Assembly: GCF_050003625.1 (NCBI RefSeq)
Contig: NC_134400.1
Span: 226,588,085-226,652,084, forward strand
Direction of reading: 5' to 3'
From: Haematobia irritans
Taxonomy: Eukaryota; Arthropoda; Insecta; Diptera; Muscidae
DNA length: 64,000 nt
Both the position numbers and the translations under genes were made by a program. Positions within the stretch are counted from its first letter, which is position 1; each line of letters begins with the position of its first letter. This document shows, piece by piece, positions 11,797 through 23,387 of the stretch. The notes under the pieces were generated by a model that saw only the letters and a list, made by a program, of their open reading frames with translations, made no database searches and was not told the DNA's origin.

Positions 11797-12139
11797 AGCC
11801 ACCGTGGTGCAATGGTTAGCATGCCCGCCTTGCATACACAAGGTCGTGGGTTCGATTCCTGCATCGACCGAACACCAAAAAGTTTTTCAGCGGTGGATTG
11901 TCCCACCTCAGTAATGCTGGTGACATTTCTGAGGGTTTCAAAGCTTCTCTAAGTGGTTTCACTGCAATGTGGAACGCCGTTCGGACTCGGCTATAAAACG
12001 GAGGTCCCTTGTCATTGAGCTTAACATGGAATCGGGCAGCACTCAGTGATAAGAGAGAAGTTCACCAATGTGGTATCACAATGGCCTGAATAGTCTAAGT
12101 GAGCCTGATACATCGGGCTGCCACCTAACCTAACCTAAC
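11797..12139 (+). mobile_element. tRNA-derived SINE, copy S1
   Basis: 343 bp. The 5' part is tRNA-like: an A-box-like stretch (GTGCAATGGTTAGCATG) and a perfect B box (GGTTCGATTCC), with an anticodon-arm-like CCTTG...CAAGG between. The body is unrelated and the tail is a short CCTAA repeat. The copy is bounded by a 13-bp direct repeat, CTATGGTGGAGGG (11784-11796 and 12140-12152), the mark of target-primed reverse transcription. RNA polymerase III would transcribe it. Other copies: 19514-19860 (-), 41047-41384 (+), 63739-64000 (+). Confidence 0.9.
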
Positions 12140-12159
12140 CTATGGTGGAGGGTATAAAA

Positions 12160-14105
12160 ATAATCCCGGCAAAAACTCTCATTAGCCGACAATTTTGTAG
12201 GTAATCCTAATCAAAGAGAAGTAACCATTTATTAATTGGAGTCGCTTCGGATTACAATTACATACGCATGTTGTAGGAGAAAAGCACTTCACCCCAGGGA
12301 TACCTTCGGCAATGGAATAAATAGTGCATTTAAAGCATATGATCACCTAATATGCTATCCCTTATTTGTAGATATACCAAAGTTTGTAAAATAAGCAATT
12401 ATTGCCTCAGATAACTAAATCTAGAAAATAATGGCTTCTCTCGCCCATTACAATGTTTTGCATACGATAGCTGTAAACTTGTGTCACCAAATTTGAGAAT
12501 GAGCTTGAGAAATTGTTGCAACTGTGTTGACAGGAAATCTATACTCGATCCATTAAAAGAATACGAAATACAGCAATGTCTACGAGATACCAATGGGCAA
12601 TTTGTTTCCGATTCAAAGCAAAAGAGATTTTATTTTGTCGATTTCGTACAACCTGTTTACTTTAATTTATCCCATGATGATATTTCACCCAAATGTGACG
12701 TATGGATTTCCCACTCTATCAAATCGAAGTCATCAATGACGACTTTGAATAAAATGCAATGGCACCAAGCAGAGAAAACTTTCTTCTTCACACTTTCATT
12801 GCGGCAATAAAGGAAAAAGTCATGAAATACGGCCTACTGACCCATTTTCTTTAGCCCCACCAGCAGAAGTTGGACCAAACATTTGCATATGAATGGCTTG
12901 GCCTAAGTTGAATGACAAAATTCGATGCACTTTCTTTGCTTTAACCTTCGGCAACCCAGCAACCACAGAATATCTACTAAACAACACTACTCGAATTTAC
13001 TCTAGAAATGGCTAATGTTTTCTGAGAGGCCAATAACTTGGAATCTAAGCTAATCTCGCAGAGGTTGATTACTCTACAAATCCAGTAAGTTTGTATTTTT
13101 TATTAGCCACAAGAGTTGGTGTTAATTTATTTTTAGAAATTCTCTGTAATGTGATGCGCTACGTCCATCATCTTCATGGAGGCCGCTGCTAACGCCCGTC
13201 ATAGTGACGAAGATTACAGATTGAGGAAGAAACCAGTTTAAGAACTTGAACTTAAACCAATATTTGGTTTCTTTCTTTATGTGGACATTCATGGCAGAAA
13301 ACAATGTCGAGAACCACAAGATCAACAATAAAAAAAATTGCATTAGGTTGCCATTGTCCACTTTGGCCAGAAACTCAATCAAAGCCACAGAAACCATTTA
13401 AGGTTGCTGTCTTCTTCAAAACCGGGCAATTTTCTCCTTCTCTTTGCAAACTCCATCATGGAAGATTGTCTCTATGTTGGAGTGCCCAAAACCTTCATTG
13501 GGAAGGTGTGTACTTAGGTTTTCTTGGAGATTTCTGCATTGCCTCGACCACAGCAGATTCAATAAAACGCATCTTCCATAGCGGGTCATTGGCCCCTTGA
13601 GTTGTTCGCAAAAGGCAAAAAGCCAAAGTTGTTTGTTGTCAGCAAAAACAAGAACTCGGAATTTTATGCCACACTTGGAGTTTGACTATTGAGATATTCT
13701 CTTGTACATGTGATTGTAGTGATCTTCCACTGAAGTGACCCTCTTGATTGAATCACTACAGAGATGTATCAAATAAAATTTGCCCATATGAAAAGGTTCA
13801 ATGTAATGGAGTTTTTTTATGATCCCATTAAAGGTTATATTATGGCTAATATCAGAGCATAAATTCATGCCCTTTTCTACCATGAGTATTTCAATTTAAT
13901 TATACATTGAAAGAACATATGGAGTTGAATAATAAACTCTGAATGGACAGGAAACATTGCTAATACTAACGAAAATTGTCACTGAAAATTGAGCCAGCGA
14001 TATAATGTTCTAAATAGGTTTTCTTTTGTCAATTAATGCAAAATTATGATCCATTTCTAACCCTTTTTAATTAAAGTAATTTTTTAATATGCAATAAATT
14101 ATTAT
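12160..14105. other. Non-coding or unrecognised
   Basis: Two frames of about 100 codons occur (12481-12810 and 13304-13600, both +), but neither resembles a family I know and neither has clear splice or promoter signals. I treat the segment as intergenic. Confidence 0.4.
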
Positions 14106-14106
14106 A

Positions 14107-15447
14107 AAACAAGTAAGGAAAGTCTAAAGTCGGGCGGGGCCGACTATATTATACCCTGCACCACTTTGTAGATCTAAATTTTCGATACCATATCACATCC
14201 GTCAAATGTGTTGGGTGCTATATATAAAGGTTCGTCCCAAATACATACATTTAAATATCACTCGATTTGGACTGAATTTGACAAGCTTTTACAAAATCTA
14301 TGGACACAAAATTTAAGTTGGCTAATGCACTAGGGTGGAACACAATTTTAGTAAAAAAAATATGGGAAACGTTTAAATCTGAAGCAATTTTAAGGAAACT
14401 TCGAAAAAGTTTATTTATGATTTATCGCTCGATATACATGTATTAGAAATTTAGGAAAATTAGAGTCATTTTTACAACTTTTCGACTAAGCAGTGGCGAT
14501 TTTACAAGGAAAATGTTGGTATTTTGACCATTTTTGTCGAAATCAGAAAAACATATATATGGGAGCTATATCTAAATCTGAACCGATTTCAACCAAATTT
14601 GGCACGCATAGCAACAATGCTAATTCTACTCCCTGTGCAAAATTTCAACTAAATCCGAGTTAAAAATTGGCCTCTGTGGTCATATGAGTGTAAATCGGGC
14701 GAAAGCTATATATGGGAGATATATCTAAATCTGAACCGATTTCAACCAAATTTGGCACACATAGCTACAATGCTAATTCTTCTCCCTGTGCAAAATTTCA
14801 ACTAAATCGGAGCAAAAAATTGGCCTCTATGGTCAAATGAGTGTAAATCGGCCGAAAGCTATATATGGGAGCTATATCTAAATCTGAACCGATTTCAACC
14901 AAATTTGGCACGCATAGCTACAATGCTAATTCTGCTCCCTGTGCAAAATTTCAACCAAATTGGGGTAAAACTCTAGCTTCTGGGACCGTATTAGTCCATA
15001 TCGGGCGAAAGATATATATGTGAGCTATATCTAAATCTGAACCGATTTCAATAAAATTTGGCACACTTGACTACAGTACTAATTGTTCTTCTTGTGCAAA
15101 ATTTTAAGCAAATTAGGTTAAAACTCTGGCTTCTGGGGCCATATAAGTCCATATCGGGCGAATATATATATGGGAGCTATATCTAAATCTGAACCGATTT
15201 CTTTCAAAATCAATAGGGATCTATTCTGAGCCAAAACACATACTTGTGCCAAATTGGACTAAAACTGCGACCTAGACTTTGATTACAAAAATGTGTTCAC
15301 GGACAGACGGACATCGCTATATCGACTCAAGAGCCCACCCTGAGCATTTTTGCCAAAGACACCATGTGTCTATCGCGTCTCCTTCTGGGTGTTGCAAACA
15401 TATGCACTAACTTATAATACCCTGTTCCACGGTGTGGAGCAGGGTAT
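14107..15447 (+). mobile_element. DINE-B (DINE-1/Helitron-like) element, full-length
   Basis: It starts AACAAGTAAGGAAAGTC, then GGCCGACTATATTATACCC. It ends with the hairpin ATACCCTGTTCCAC...GTGGAGCAGGGTAT (15417-15447). The 5' ATACCCTGCACCAC is complementary to the 3' arm. The inside holds ~160-bp repeats (GGGAGCTATATCTAAATCTG recurring) and the GGACAGACGGACATCGCTAT block also known from Drosophila DINE-1. It has no coding capacity. Confidence 0.8.
15417..15447 (+). other. 3' terminal hairpin of DINE-B
   Basis: The stem ATACCCTGYTCCAC / GTGGAGCAGGGTAT has a loop of three bases (GGT) and one mismatch. It lies directly before the element's end, where Helitron-type elements keep their terminator hairpin. 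The same hairpin closes the copy ending at 22396. Confidence 0.75.
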
Positions 15448-15449
15448 AA

Positions 15450-17070
15450 ATATATTTCTGTGGATTTCTGAGACACTTTCTTTTCCTACCTAGAAGAGTT
15501 GCTCGCAATCAACACAACAAAAACAGTACATGTAATTACTGCGTATATAATCCGAGATTTCAACCAGCCCAAACACCCATTGAGAAGGAATTTGATCATC
15601 TCAAGAGCATAATGATATTTTTGGACATTTGAACATTTCTGCAAAAAATATTGTTTTCTCGCCAAACATTTGCACGGTTGCCTTAGTCAGATACATAATC
15701 TCTGAGAAAATAACATGGTTGCGACAAACATGTTACATTTTCTCCCGCCGAATATGACATTATTAACTTGAAACCTATTTGAGGTGATCACATTCAAGAA
15801 CTCTGAAAACGCATCTCTATCGGCTGAAACGAATCGTTGGGTCAAAGAATGAAGCCGATTCTGCTTTGACGAAGACTTTCGTTAGAGCCAATACACATTT
15901 GACTACTCGGCAACGTGGTATTGAACGATTTTTTGTTAGAAAACACAACACTTTTAAATCATCTTCTCCACCTTGCAATTCATACAAAGTGTCGTAGGTT
16001 CAATCCCAGTTTTCATCAAACACCAAAAAGTCTATCCCCTCTCAGTAATGGTGGTGAGTGTATCAAAGCTTCAGGTCCAAGGTTTCACCATAATGTGAAA
16101 CTCCGTTCAGAGTTCCCATTTCAGTTATCAGCCACTATACCTAATCCACACTGTTATCCGAAATACAAATGAAATTTTCCAATAATTCTCCAGCAACATT
16201 TGGGATGAAAACATCCCAAATGTTCGTGTCTTTTCAGAAAAAAATTTTAAGGGCTGTTACATTCGTCAGCTTTGCAGATGGTTCTAAACGGTATTCAAGA
16301 GAATTAGTTTCGTGAGATAAATTATGTCCTTGGAGACCGATCACCGCCATAAGGAGCGAAAAACGTTACGGCAAGCGAGGGAAGTTTCAGGTTTTTAACT
16401 ATATTGTAGAAGCATAACATTCTAAATGTACCTAATCGTAATAGTTCGGTCTCCAGCAGTAATTACAACAATTCTTCGTTTAAATACTACCGAATATTAA
16501 ATGAACTTTCTTTGAAATCTTTACCCAAAAGAAATCGTGTTGAGGACAATAATAATTTGTGTGTTTTTGAATTGTTAACCACAATGGGTAACTCTATATT
16601 CCGATGTTTCATTAGTCTTGTTTCCTAGGAAAATGTTAATTGAAACTGATGCCATACGTGCTTAAGTTTTTCTAATTAATGATTCAGTTTAGAATACACA
16701 ATCCAAAAAATGTTATGAGCATAGCAGCGAACAAACCTTTGGATACACATCTTGATTTACCATACGGCCAATGGCAAGACGATGGGCACTTATGTAGTTC
16801 TTGAAGCCAAATAGCGAATTTAATGGAACGACTGTTGGAATTTTATGTAATCAATGTTGTTACGCATAAATTGCGAGAATCCTTATGGCAAGAATTAATC
16901 CAGGAGAGCCAATGGAGTGGGGCACATAGCTATGGCAGAGAATGAGAGATACTTACGTACACCAATGGACAAACACTTGACGACAACTATAAGACCAGTA
17001 CAGATATCAAACTGACAACGTCCACAAGCTCGACAAAGCAAACAGGTAGAGAGATCGATGCACATTACAA
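15450..17070. other. Intergenic, with old repeat remnants
   Basis: It contains an F3-family fragment (~15650-15815: AACATGGTTGCGAC, AAACATGTTACATTTTCTCC) and a strongly diverged SINE copy (~15950-16150, + strand) that keeps the GGTTCAATCCC box and the CACCAAAAAGT word. No gene was seen. Confidence 0.5.
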
Positions 17071-17076
17071 GCCGGG

Positions 17077-17110
17077 TATAAATGCGCTTCTGCCAAAGAA
17101 ATTTCAAACA
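17077..17110 (+). promoter_or_regulatory. TATA box and initiator of the secreted-protein gene
   Basis: TATAAAT at 17077-17083 is followed, at the usual ~30-bp distance, by the initiator-like ACAGTTG, whose central A is 17110. This would give a ~160-nt 5' untranslated leader. TATA-type promoters in flies tend to drive regulated, tissue-specific genes. Confidence 0.65.
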
Positions 17111-17271
17111 GTTGTCGAATTTTAGTGAACGCGTTAACTACACACGGAGCTCCAACGTCTACACACTCGCGGACTGGTTTTGTGTTGACTGGAATTATTT
17201 AAAAGAGGCTTTCATTTGAACATTGTGGATTACTCGAATTGATTGCAGCAAGGCAAAATAGCAAGGGGAGG

Positions 17272-18690
17272 ATGCGTTATTCCATAGCAATTGTTGGATT
17301 CTTTTTGGCCATCGCTGTCGGTTGCGATGCTGCAACTGTCCAAAGACGTTATCGTAATGCCGAAGAAGTTCTAGTACCGGTTACTGTGATACAAGATGGA
17401 GAAGAGATCAAGGAAATCAAAAATGAGGATATTGCAGCAACCCAAGAGAAAAGTGCACCCATAGTAGCTGATGTTACAGCTAAAGACATAGTTGCAGAGG
17501 AGATCGCTAAGGCTGTTGATGAAGAACAAAAAGCGGTGGCTATTGAGGCAGTAGAAGAGGCTCAACGCCGTTTTGATGAAGATTTGTTGGAGGAGGAAAT
17601 CAAAGATGAGGTTATCGAGGAAAATGAGAAACTCTTAAAAGATCTGGCAGAAAAGGAGGAAAAACTTGAAGAAATAAAAAATGAAAAGAAACAGGAGGAG
17701 GAAATAGAGCAAGCTTTAAAAAGTCTTCCGTCCACCGAAGCTATAGTTCTACCAGAAATTATTCCCGAAGCTCAAGAAGACATTAAGGATATAATTAGTC
17801 AGGATGAAATTGTCAAAAATACAGAGGCGATTCCAGAAATCGCCCAAGAGATTATCAAGCCCCAGCCAGACCTGAAGTCCTTGGTGAAACCTGGTGACTC
17901 AGAGTTGGCTCATAGTGAAAGTGAGAGCGAACCAGAAGGAAATCTGCGCCAAGCTACACAGGCCACTCCTGCTCAAACAACCCAACAAAACTTTGTACAG
18001 CAACTAATCCAAAGCTCGCCTCTAGGCCAATTTTTTAATCAGATAACCGGACAAAATAATCAAGGCCAAGTCGCTAATGACGAAGCTGTTAGTGCTCCTG
18101 CCACACCTAACCCCACAATTCCTGCATTCCTGGCCCCTGCCCTAACAACCGTGCAAAATGCAGCCCAATCGGTGGTTAACACAACAACATCAGCCTTCCA
18201 GGGACTCACAAGTTTTGCCTCGAATCTTGGCAACCAATTCCAAAACACTTTATCCAGTTTGGGTGGACAACAACCAGCACAACAAGCTGCTGCTGATGTT
18301 ACGACAGCTCGACCACAAGGACCTTTCCAGCAACTAGTCAACACCTTCATGGGCAATAACCAGCAGTCCGCACAACCGTCCCCTCAACCGCAGGGACCGC
18401 TACAGGGTCTTCTCAATATCTTCCAAGGTAACAATGCCAATACTCCTCCCTCACAAGGTAATACGGCATCGGCTGATACTGTACAACCGGCCAAAGAACC
18501 CGAAGTGGCCGAAGCAGTCCATTCTACCGTGGAAGAGAATGTCATAAACACAGCCGACACTCTTAGCAATGAAATTCGCAATAGTGCTGAGGTTGAGGAC
18601 TCTTTTGAAGACACCGCTCAACCGGACGAATTGATTGTAGTCCAAGATGATGCCTCTCAAAATCAGGAGCAACCTCAACAACAGCAATGA
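17272..18690 (+). CDS. Secreted acidic / Gln-rich protein of unknown function
   Basis: One uninterrupted exon of 472 codons plus stop. I chose ATG 17272 because it directly starts a classical signal peptide (MRYSIAIVGFFLAIAVG, cleavage probably after CDA at residues 18-20) and is the first ATG of this frame. Residues ~35-210 are very rich in Glu, Lys, Asp and Ile, with strong coiled-coil potential around 100-160. From ~220 on the chain is rich in Gln, Asn, Pro, Ala and Thr. Three copies of a short motif occur: SPLGQFFNQITGQNNQ (~247), GPFQQLVNTFMGNNQQ (~349) and GPLQGLLNIFQGNNAN (~375). The tail is acidic and ends in Gln repeats. There is no membrane anchor. The gene has its own TATA promoter and a poly(A) signal at 18898. 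I do not recognise the family. The layout is like fly extracellular matrix, cuticle-associated or salivary proteins, but that is a guess. Confidence 0.85.
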   Translation: MRYSIAIVGFFLAIAVGCDAATVQRRYRNAEEVLVPVTVIQDGEEIKEIKNEDIAATQEKSAPIVADVTAKDIVAEEIAKAVDEEQKAVAIEAVEEAQRRFDEDLLEEEIKDEVIEENEKLLKDLAEKEEKLEEIKNEKKQEEEIEQALKSLPSTEAIVLPEIIPEAQEDIKDIISQDEIVKNTEAIPEIAQEIIKPQPDLKSLVKPGDSELAHSESESEPEGNLRQATQATPAQTTQQNFVQQLIQSSPLGQFFNQITGQNNQGQVANDEAVSAPATPNPTIPAFLAPALTTVQNAAQSVVNTTTSAFQGLTSFASNLGNQFQNTLSSLGGQQPAQQAAADVTTARPQGPFQQLVNTFMGNNQQSAQPSPQPQGPLQGLLNIFQGNNANTPPSQGNTASADTVQPAKEPEVAEAVHSTVEENVINTADTLSNEIRNSAEVEDSFEDTAQPDELIVVQDDASQNQEQPQQQQ

Positions 18691-18897
18691 TACCATTGTT
18701 GTCCCCAGAAGCCATTTGGTTCCATTTTAGACATTAGGCTTAGCCACATAAGATTCATTATTTGAAGAAATCACACGCCGCCAGTATCATCTCCATTTTT
18801 TAAATTATTTTGAAAATTTCAATTAGATTTAAGAGCATCGTACATAAAAACACACCAATGCAACAAAAAATTATATTTATTTTGCATTCCCATTTTT

Positions 18898-18903
18898 AAT
18901 AAA
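18898..18903 (+). terminator. Poly(A) signal of the secreted-protein gene
   Basis: AATAAATAAA starts at 18898, giving a 3' untranslated region of about 220 nt. Confidence 0.6.
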
Positions 18904-19255
18904 TAAAAAAACGAATATATATAAAAAATGAAAAAATAAAAAGAGTTTACATTTTACAAAACCTCACTGAATTCGAAGAGATACTTACTTTGAAGCTGGC
19001 TGAAGTGTCAATTAATAAAAAGAATTTCCAAAAAAGTGATTTTCATCCCCAACCTGTTACTCGGTAGTAATCAAAATTCAAATAGTCTCTAATGAATAAA
19101 ACAAGAACTTGCCATAGGGTAGAATCATTCCATTTACGTATCCTTTCCATTGCTTGTTGAGCCTATTAAGGAATAAATATTCTGACATTTACCATAAACT
19201 CACTCAAATGTACCGAATTCAATCAGTCCACTTGGGATGGTTAGCATATCATATA

Positions 19256-19441
19256 CACTCAAAAACAAAAAGTGAATTCACCGTAAGGAACATAATATAA
19301 CAAAGGAAAATTTTAGAAAACTATTACAAACGCGGATATCACGTCGATATCACAAAATTAAAAAATAAATAATTTTCGACAAATTCACTATTAAGTGGTT
19401 ACTATGTTCTGGTTTTCCACCAAAACTCTAAATTAAAAGTG
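19256..19441. mobile_element. Small TA-flanked MITE (F4-like)
   Basis: 186 bp between TA at 19254-19255 and 19442-19443. The left end is CACTCAAAAACAAAAAGTG and the right end (reverse complement) is CACTTTTAATTTAGAG. The inside carries AGTGAATTC and GGAACATA words shared with F4 members. It has no coding content. Confidence 0.5.
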
Positions 19442-19513
19442 TAAAAATACATATGACGAAGAATATATTTTTATCAGATCTTGACAAAGCTTGGATGGAA
19501 AGTTTTAGAGTAT

Positions 19514-19860
19514 GGTTAGGTTATGTGGCAGCCCGATGTATCAGGCTCACTTAGAGTATTCAGTCCATTGTGATACCACAGTGGTGAACTTCTCTCTTAT
19601 CACTGAGTGCTGTCCGATTCCATGTTAAGCTCAATGACAAGGGACCTCCTTTTTATAGCCGAGTCCGAACGGCGTTCCACATTCCAGTGAAACCACTTAG
19701 AGAAGCTTTGAAACCCTCAGAAATGTCACCAGCATTACTGAGGTGGGATAATCCACCGCTGAAAAACTTTTTGGTGTTCGGTCGTTGCAGGAATCGAACC
19801 CACGACCTTGTGTATGCAAGGCGGGCATGCTAACCATTGCACCACGGTGGCTCCCAAGTC
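19514..19860 (-). mobile_element. tRNA-derived SINE, copy S2
   Basis: A near full-length copy in reverse orientation: the B box appears as GGAATCGAACC at ~19790 and the tail as GGTTAGG at the left. A 9-bp direct repeat TTAGAGTAT flanks it (19505-19513 and 19861-19869). The copy has a six-base extension at its 5' end relative to S1. Confidence 0.85.
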
Positions 19861-20129
19861 TTAGAGTATAGTTTCATCTTTTTAAATTAATTGATTCAAA
19901 AATTTAGTCGCTAAAATCGCCATTTTTTCACAATTACTTTTCTTTAATAATCCATTTTATGGAATAAAAACTTTGTGAAAATTTGCTTTGGCCTATTCCC
20001 CATCATGTTATAATAAAATTTGCAACAAAGATGTATAATTTGATGCCTTTCTTTACTGATTTAGTTTTCACTTTTTAAAGGAATCTTTTTTTGTTTGAAA
20101 GAAAAAAATTGGAGTTCGTAATTGCAAAA

Positions 20130-20359
20130 CAAGTAAGAAAAGTCTAAAGTCGGGCGGGGCCGACTATATTATACCCTGCACCACTTTGTAGATCTAAATT
20201 TTCTATACCATTTCACATCCGCTATATATAAAGCTTTGTTCCAAATACATACATTTAAATATCACTCGATCTGGACAGAATTTTATAGACTTCTGCAAAA
20301 TCTATAGATTCAAAAGTTAAGTCGGCTAATGCACTAGGGTGGAACACAATGTTAGTAAA
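20130..20359 (+). mobile_element. DINE-B, 5' fragment
   Basis: The first ~220 bp of DINE-B (AAGTAAGAAAAGTC onwards) stop at CACTAGGGTGGAACACAATG. A second DINE-B 5' end starts immediately after. The two 5' ends in tandem resemble the head-to-tail joints that rolling-circle-type elements can leave. Confidence 0.7.
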
Positions 20360-22396
20360 AAACAAGTAAGAAAAGCCTAAAGTCGGGCGGGGCCGACTAT
20401 ATTATACCCTGCACCACTTTGTAGATCTAAATTTTCTATACCATATCACATCCGCTATATATAAAGGTTTGTTCCAAATACATACATTTAAATATCACTC
20501 GAGCTGGACAGAATTCGATAGTTTTCTACTATCTAGTTTTCTACTGCACTAGGGTGGAACACAATGTTAGTAAAAAAATATCTGGAGCAATTTTATGGAA
20601 ACTTCGCAAAAGTTTATTTATGATTTATCGCTCGTTATATATGTATTAGAAGTTTAGGAAAATTAGAGTCATTTTTACAACTTTTTGACAAAGCTGTGGC
20701 GATTTTACAAAGAAAATGTTGGTATTTTGACCATTTTTGTCGAAATCAGAAAAACATATATATGGGAGCTATATCTAAATCTGAACCGATTTCAACAAAA
20801 TTTGGCACGCATAGCTACAATTCTAATTCTACTCCCTGTGCAAAATTTCAACTATATCGGAATTAAAAATTGGCTATTTATGGGAGCTATATCTAAATCT
20901 GAACCGATTTAAACAAAATTTGGCACACTTGACTATAGGAAATGTCCACAAAGTACGGCATTCCCAAGATATTTAAATTCCATTAAAATGTTTGAAAACA
21001 CATATTCAATGGCCGGGTAACTGGTAAAGTTAGTTTAGATAGAGTGGCGTAGCTTCGCTACGGGAAATGAATCTACAACAGAGCCGGTACAGGACTACTC
21101 CCTGGTGTGAATAGACCAGTCCCAGTTCTGGCCGAAACGTATGGAGGGACCGGTCACTTCAACACGGGTTTGTCATTGACGGGGATAAATTTACACTGCA
21201 GGCCACGGATTGGACTCATTCCAAACTACATGACCTGGGAGAACTTAGTAGGGCTAGACAGGTCCTCATGAACCAGTCTGGGACAAACCCTTAGGTACCG
21301 GTATTATTTTGATCATCCAAATTGCACCAGAAAGAAAAACTTTTGGACTATGTTGGCCCATAGGTAAATGTCTAGATCAAATAAAATTTTAAAATAAAGA
21401 GAGAAAACTACGACAAACTCGAGCACTGGTACTAGTCCTGTGGCAATATTTCGTAGGATTGCCAGTTGGACAAGTGGTGAATTTTTCTCTTAATAATGAG
21501 TGCTACCCGATTCTATATTTAGCTCAATAACAAGGAACCTCCGTCTTATAGCTGAAGAGAACCTATAAAATACACAGGAATGTCAACATCATTAGTGAGA
21601 GGGATAAACTACCACTGAAAAACTTTTTTGGTGCTCGGTCGAAACGGCAATCTAGCGTTGAGAGTACATCTATGCCGACAGGAGCAGCAGAGTAATGGTG
21701 TATGTAGGACGTTTTAGGAAGATGTTACTATGAACACTACCTATGCCTGGCCCATCTTGAAACCGGGGACTGGAAACAAATTAGGCAATTCGTCTAAGAA
21801 GTTAAGAGCACACAAATTATGACATGGGTGTATATAGGCCCCCATACGACAGCGAATCTTGGATCCTCTTTTCAATCTAACCTAACCTAGATATATCAAG
21901 TTCATCAGGATTATTTTAAGTATTATTTTTTAAGTGTCTCTGTGCTTTAATTTTTTCAAATGATTATGAATTTTTACTCATCTGGTAAAAAAACTACGAT
22001 TTTCAATAAAAGTTAACATTTAATATTCCCGTTCGATTTAACGAATTTTTCTAAATAACGAAAGAGCTTGACAATATATCGTTCGTTAAGCCGAGCTTCG
22101 ACTGTATATGGGAGCTATATCTAAATCTGAACCGATTTCTTCCAAAATCAAGAAGGATTCTATTCCGAGCCAAAACACATACTTGTGCCAAATTTGAAGT
22201 CGATTGGACTGAAACTGCGACCTAGACTTTGATTACAAAAATGTGTTCACGCACAGACCGACAGACTATATCGACTCAGGAACCCACCCTGAGCATTTTT
22301 GCCAAAGACACCATGTGTCTATCTCGTCTCCTTCTGGGTGTTGCAAACATATGCACTAACTTATAATACCCTGTTCCACAGTGTGGCGCAGGGTAT
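20360..22396 (+). mobile_element. DINE-B, full-length, interrupted by a 1.16-kb insertion
   Basis: It runs from AACAAGTAAGAAAAGCC to the terminal hairpin ATACCCTGTTCCAC...GTGGCGCAGGGTAT (22366-22396). Between about 20938 and 22097 the DINE sequence is replaced by unrelated DNA. That insert holds an old, diverged SINE in reverse orientation (~21460-21690) and a GC-richer segment (21030-21300) that I could not identify. Confidence 0.7.
20938..22097. other. Unidentified composite insertion in DINE-B, with an old SINE
   Basis: It breaks DINE-B after TTGACTATAG; DINE-B resumes at TATGGGAGCTATATC. The segment at 21460-21690 matches the SINE body in reverse (CACTGAAAAACTTTTTTGGT and neighbouring words) with many differences. 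The 21030-21300 part reads like a decayed protein-coding transposon fragment but has no diagnostic motif. Confidence 0.45.
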
Positions 22397-22425
22397 AAAT
22401 ATCTTTAGTTACATACGAAGTTCTA

Positions 22426-23387
22426 CACGCTCACAAAAAATCGCTTCTGTAACATATACTCCCAAACATATTTTGCTTCAAGCATATACATTTTTGGGTA
22501 TTGCCCAAACATTTATATGTTTGATCTCTTCCAATATATAATATGTTTGAAAGCATATTGGTCTAAACAATATATGTTTGGATAGTCTAAGTTCCAAACA
22601 TTTTGTATTTTTGCATCCAAATTCAATAATGTTGTCTTCCAAAAAACAATATGTTATTATATGAACATATAATATGTTTGGAAGCATTTTGCACCCAAAA
22701 TTATTATATGCTTAAAAAAAATTCTCAAAATTTTATTTATTTATTTATATATTTACAATCATAATGAATTATGAAAATAAACAGGTAATATAGGTGCTAA
22801 CAACATAGGTTTTCGACCTGAATGCTCAAAATTTTGTTTCTGTCCAATTGTATATTCCCCCACATCTTTCTCACTTCCACGAGATTTTTTAGTTCTTAGC
22901 ACCTTTTTCTGTAATACAAACATTGTAGAAAAAATTATTCAATTGTATGATTTTTTTATTTTAATTTTACCTTTTGCCGGACGGGGATTCGAACAGCGGA
23001 CCACACAGTTTGTAAGGATCAAAGAAGTAGCTGATCAATTGCCCAAGGAAAAATAAAATGTTAATTTTGTAATAACAAGCAACAACCACCAACTTAATTC
23101 AATATCGCTCCCTGTTAAATAGCGCTCCAAGCTACTAAACACATATATGTTTAATATAATAAAATTAATATATTAATATATGTTTGCATCCAAGCATATT
23201 ATATTTAAAAACATTTTATGTCCCAAACATAATATGTTCTAACATATTAACATATATGTCCCAAACATGTTATGCTATTTTATGAACATTATATGCTTGC
23301 ACTCAAAAATATTGTGTTTAAAAATTTGTGTTCCAAACATATAATGTTTATAGCCAAACATATGAGAAACAGTCTTTTTCATCCGTG
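22426..23387 (-). mobile_element. F1 family TA-flanked element, copy A1 (complete)
   Basis: 962 bp between TA at 22424-22425 and 23388-23389. The ends are CACGCTCACAAAAAATCGC and, reverse-complemented, CACGGATGAAAAAGACTG. Both arms are packed with AAACATAT/ATATGTTT words. The middle carries, on the minus strand, a tRNA-like block (B box GTTCGAATCCCCG) followed by an intron-like and an exon-like block. It is a close copy, in opposite orientation, of 38145-39130. Confidence 0.85.

Larger units (their letters stand above)
10008..12157 (+). mobile_element. DINE-A (DINE-1/Helitron-like) element, full-length, carrying a SINE
   Basis: It begins AACAAGTATATACGGCCG, followed by GTAAGTTCGGCCAGGCCGAA and TGTACCCTCCACCATGG. 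It ends with the complementary CCATGCTATGGTGGAGGG and TATAAAA, giving the inverted subterminal and 3' hairpin layout of DINE-1-like (Helentron-associated) elements. The centre is a ~153-bp tandem repeat. The 3' hairpin arm was hit by a SINE (11797-12139). Further copies are at 51863-52886 (-) and 57453-60277 (+). It has no protein-coding capacity. Assignment to the Helitron group rests on structure, not on a Rep/helicase gene. Confidence 0.75.

Noticed and set aside
11797..11880. tRNA gene
   Set aside because: A and B boxes are present but the acceptor stem does not pair, the unit has a non-tRNA body and target-site duplications, and it occurs in several copies, so it is a SINE.
11743..11952. 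Frame reading MVSMPALHTQGRGFDSC in SINE copies (also 41065 and 63625)
   Set aside because: It is a translation of the tRNA-like head of the SINE, present in every copy.
12481..12810. 109-codon plus-strand frame
   Set aside because: Not started by an ATG, no recognised domain, and no flanking gene signals.
18060..18696. Minus-strand frames opposite the secreted-protein gene
   Set aside because: Antisense shadows of a well-supported coding exon with signal peptide and TATA promoter.
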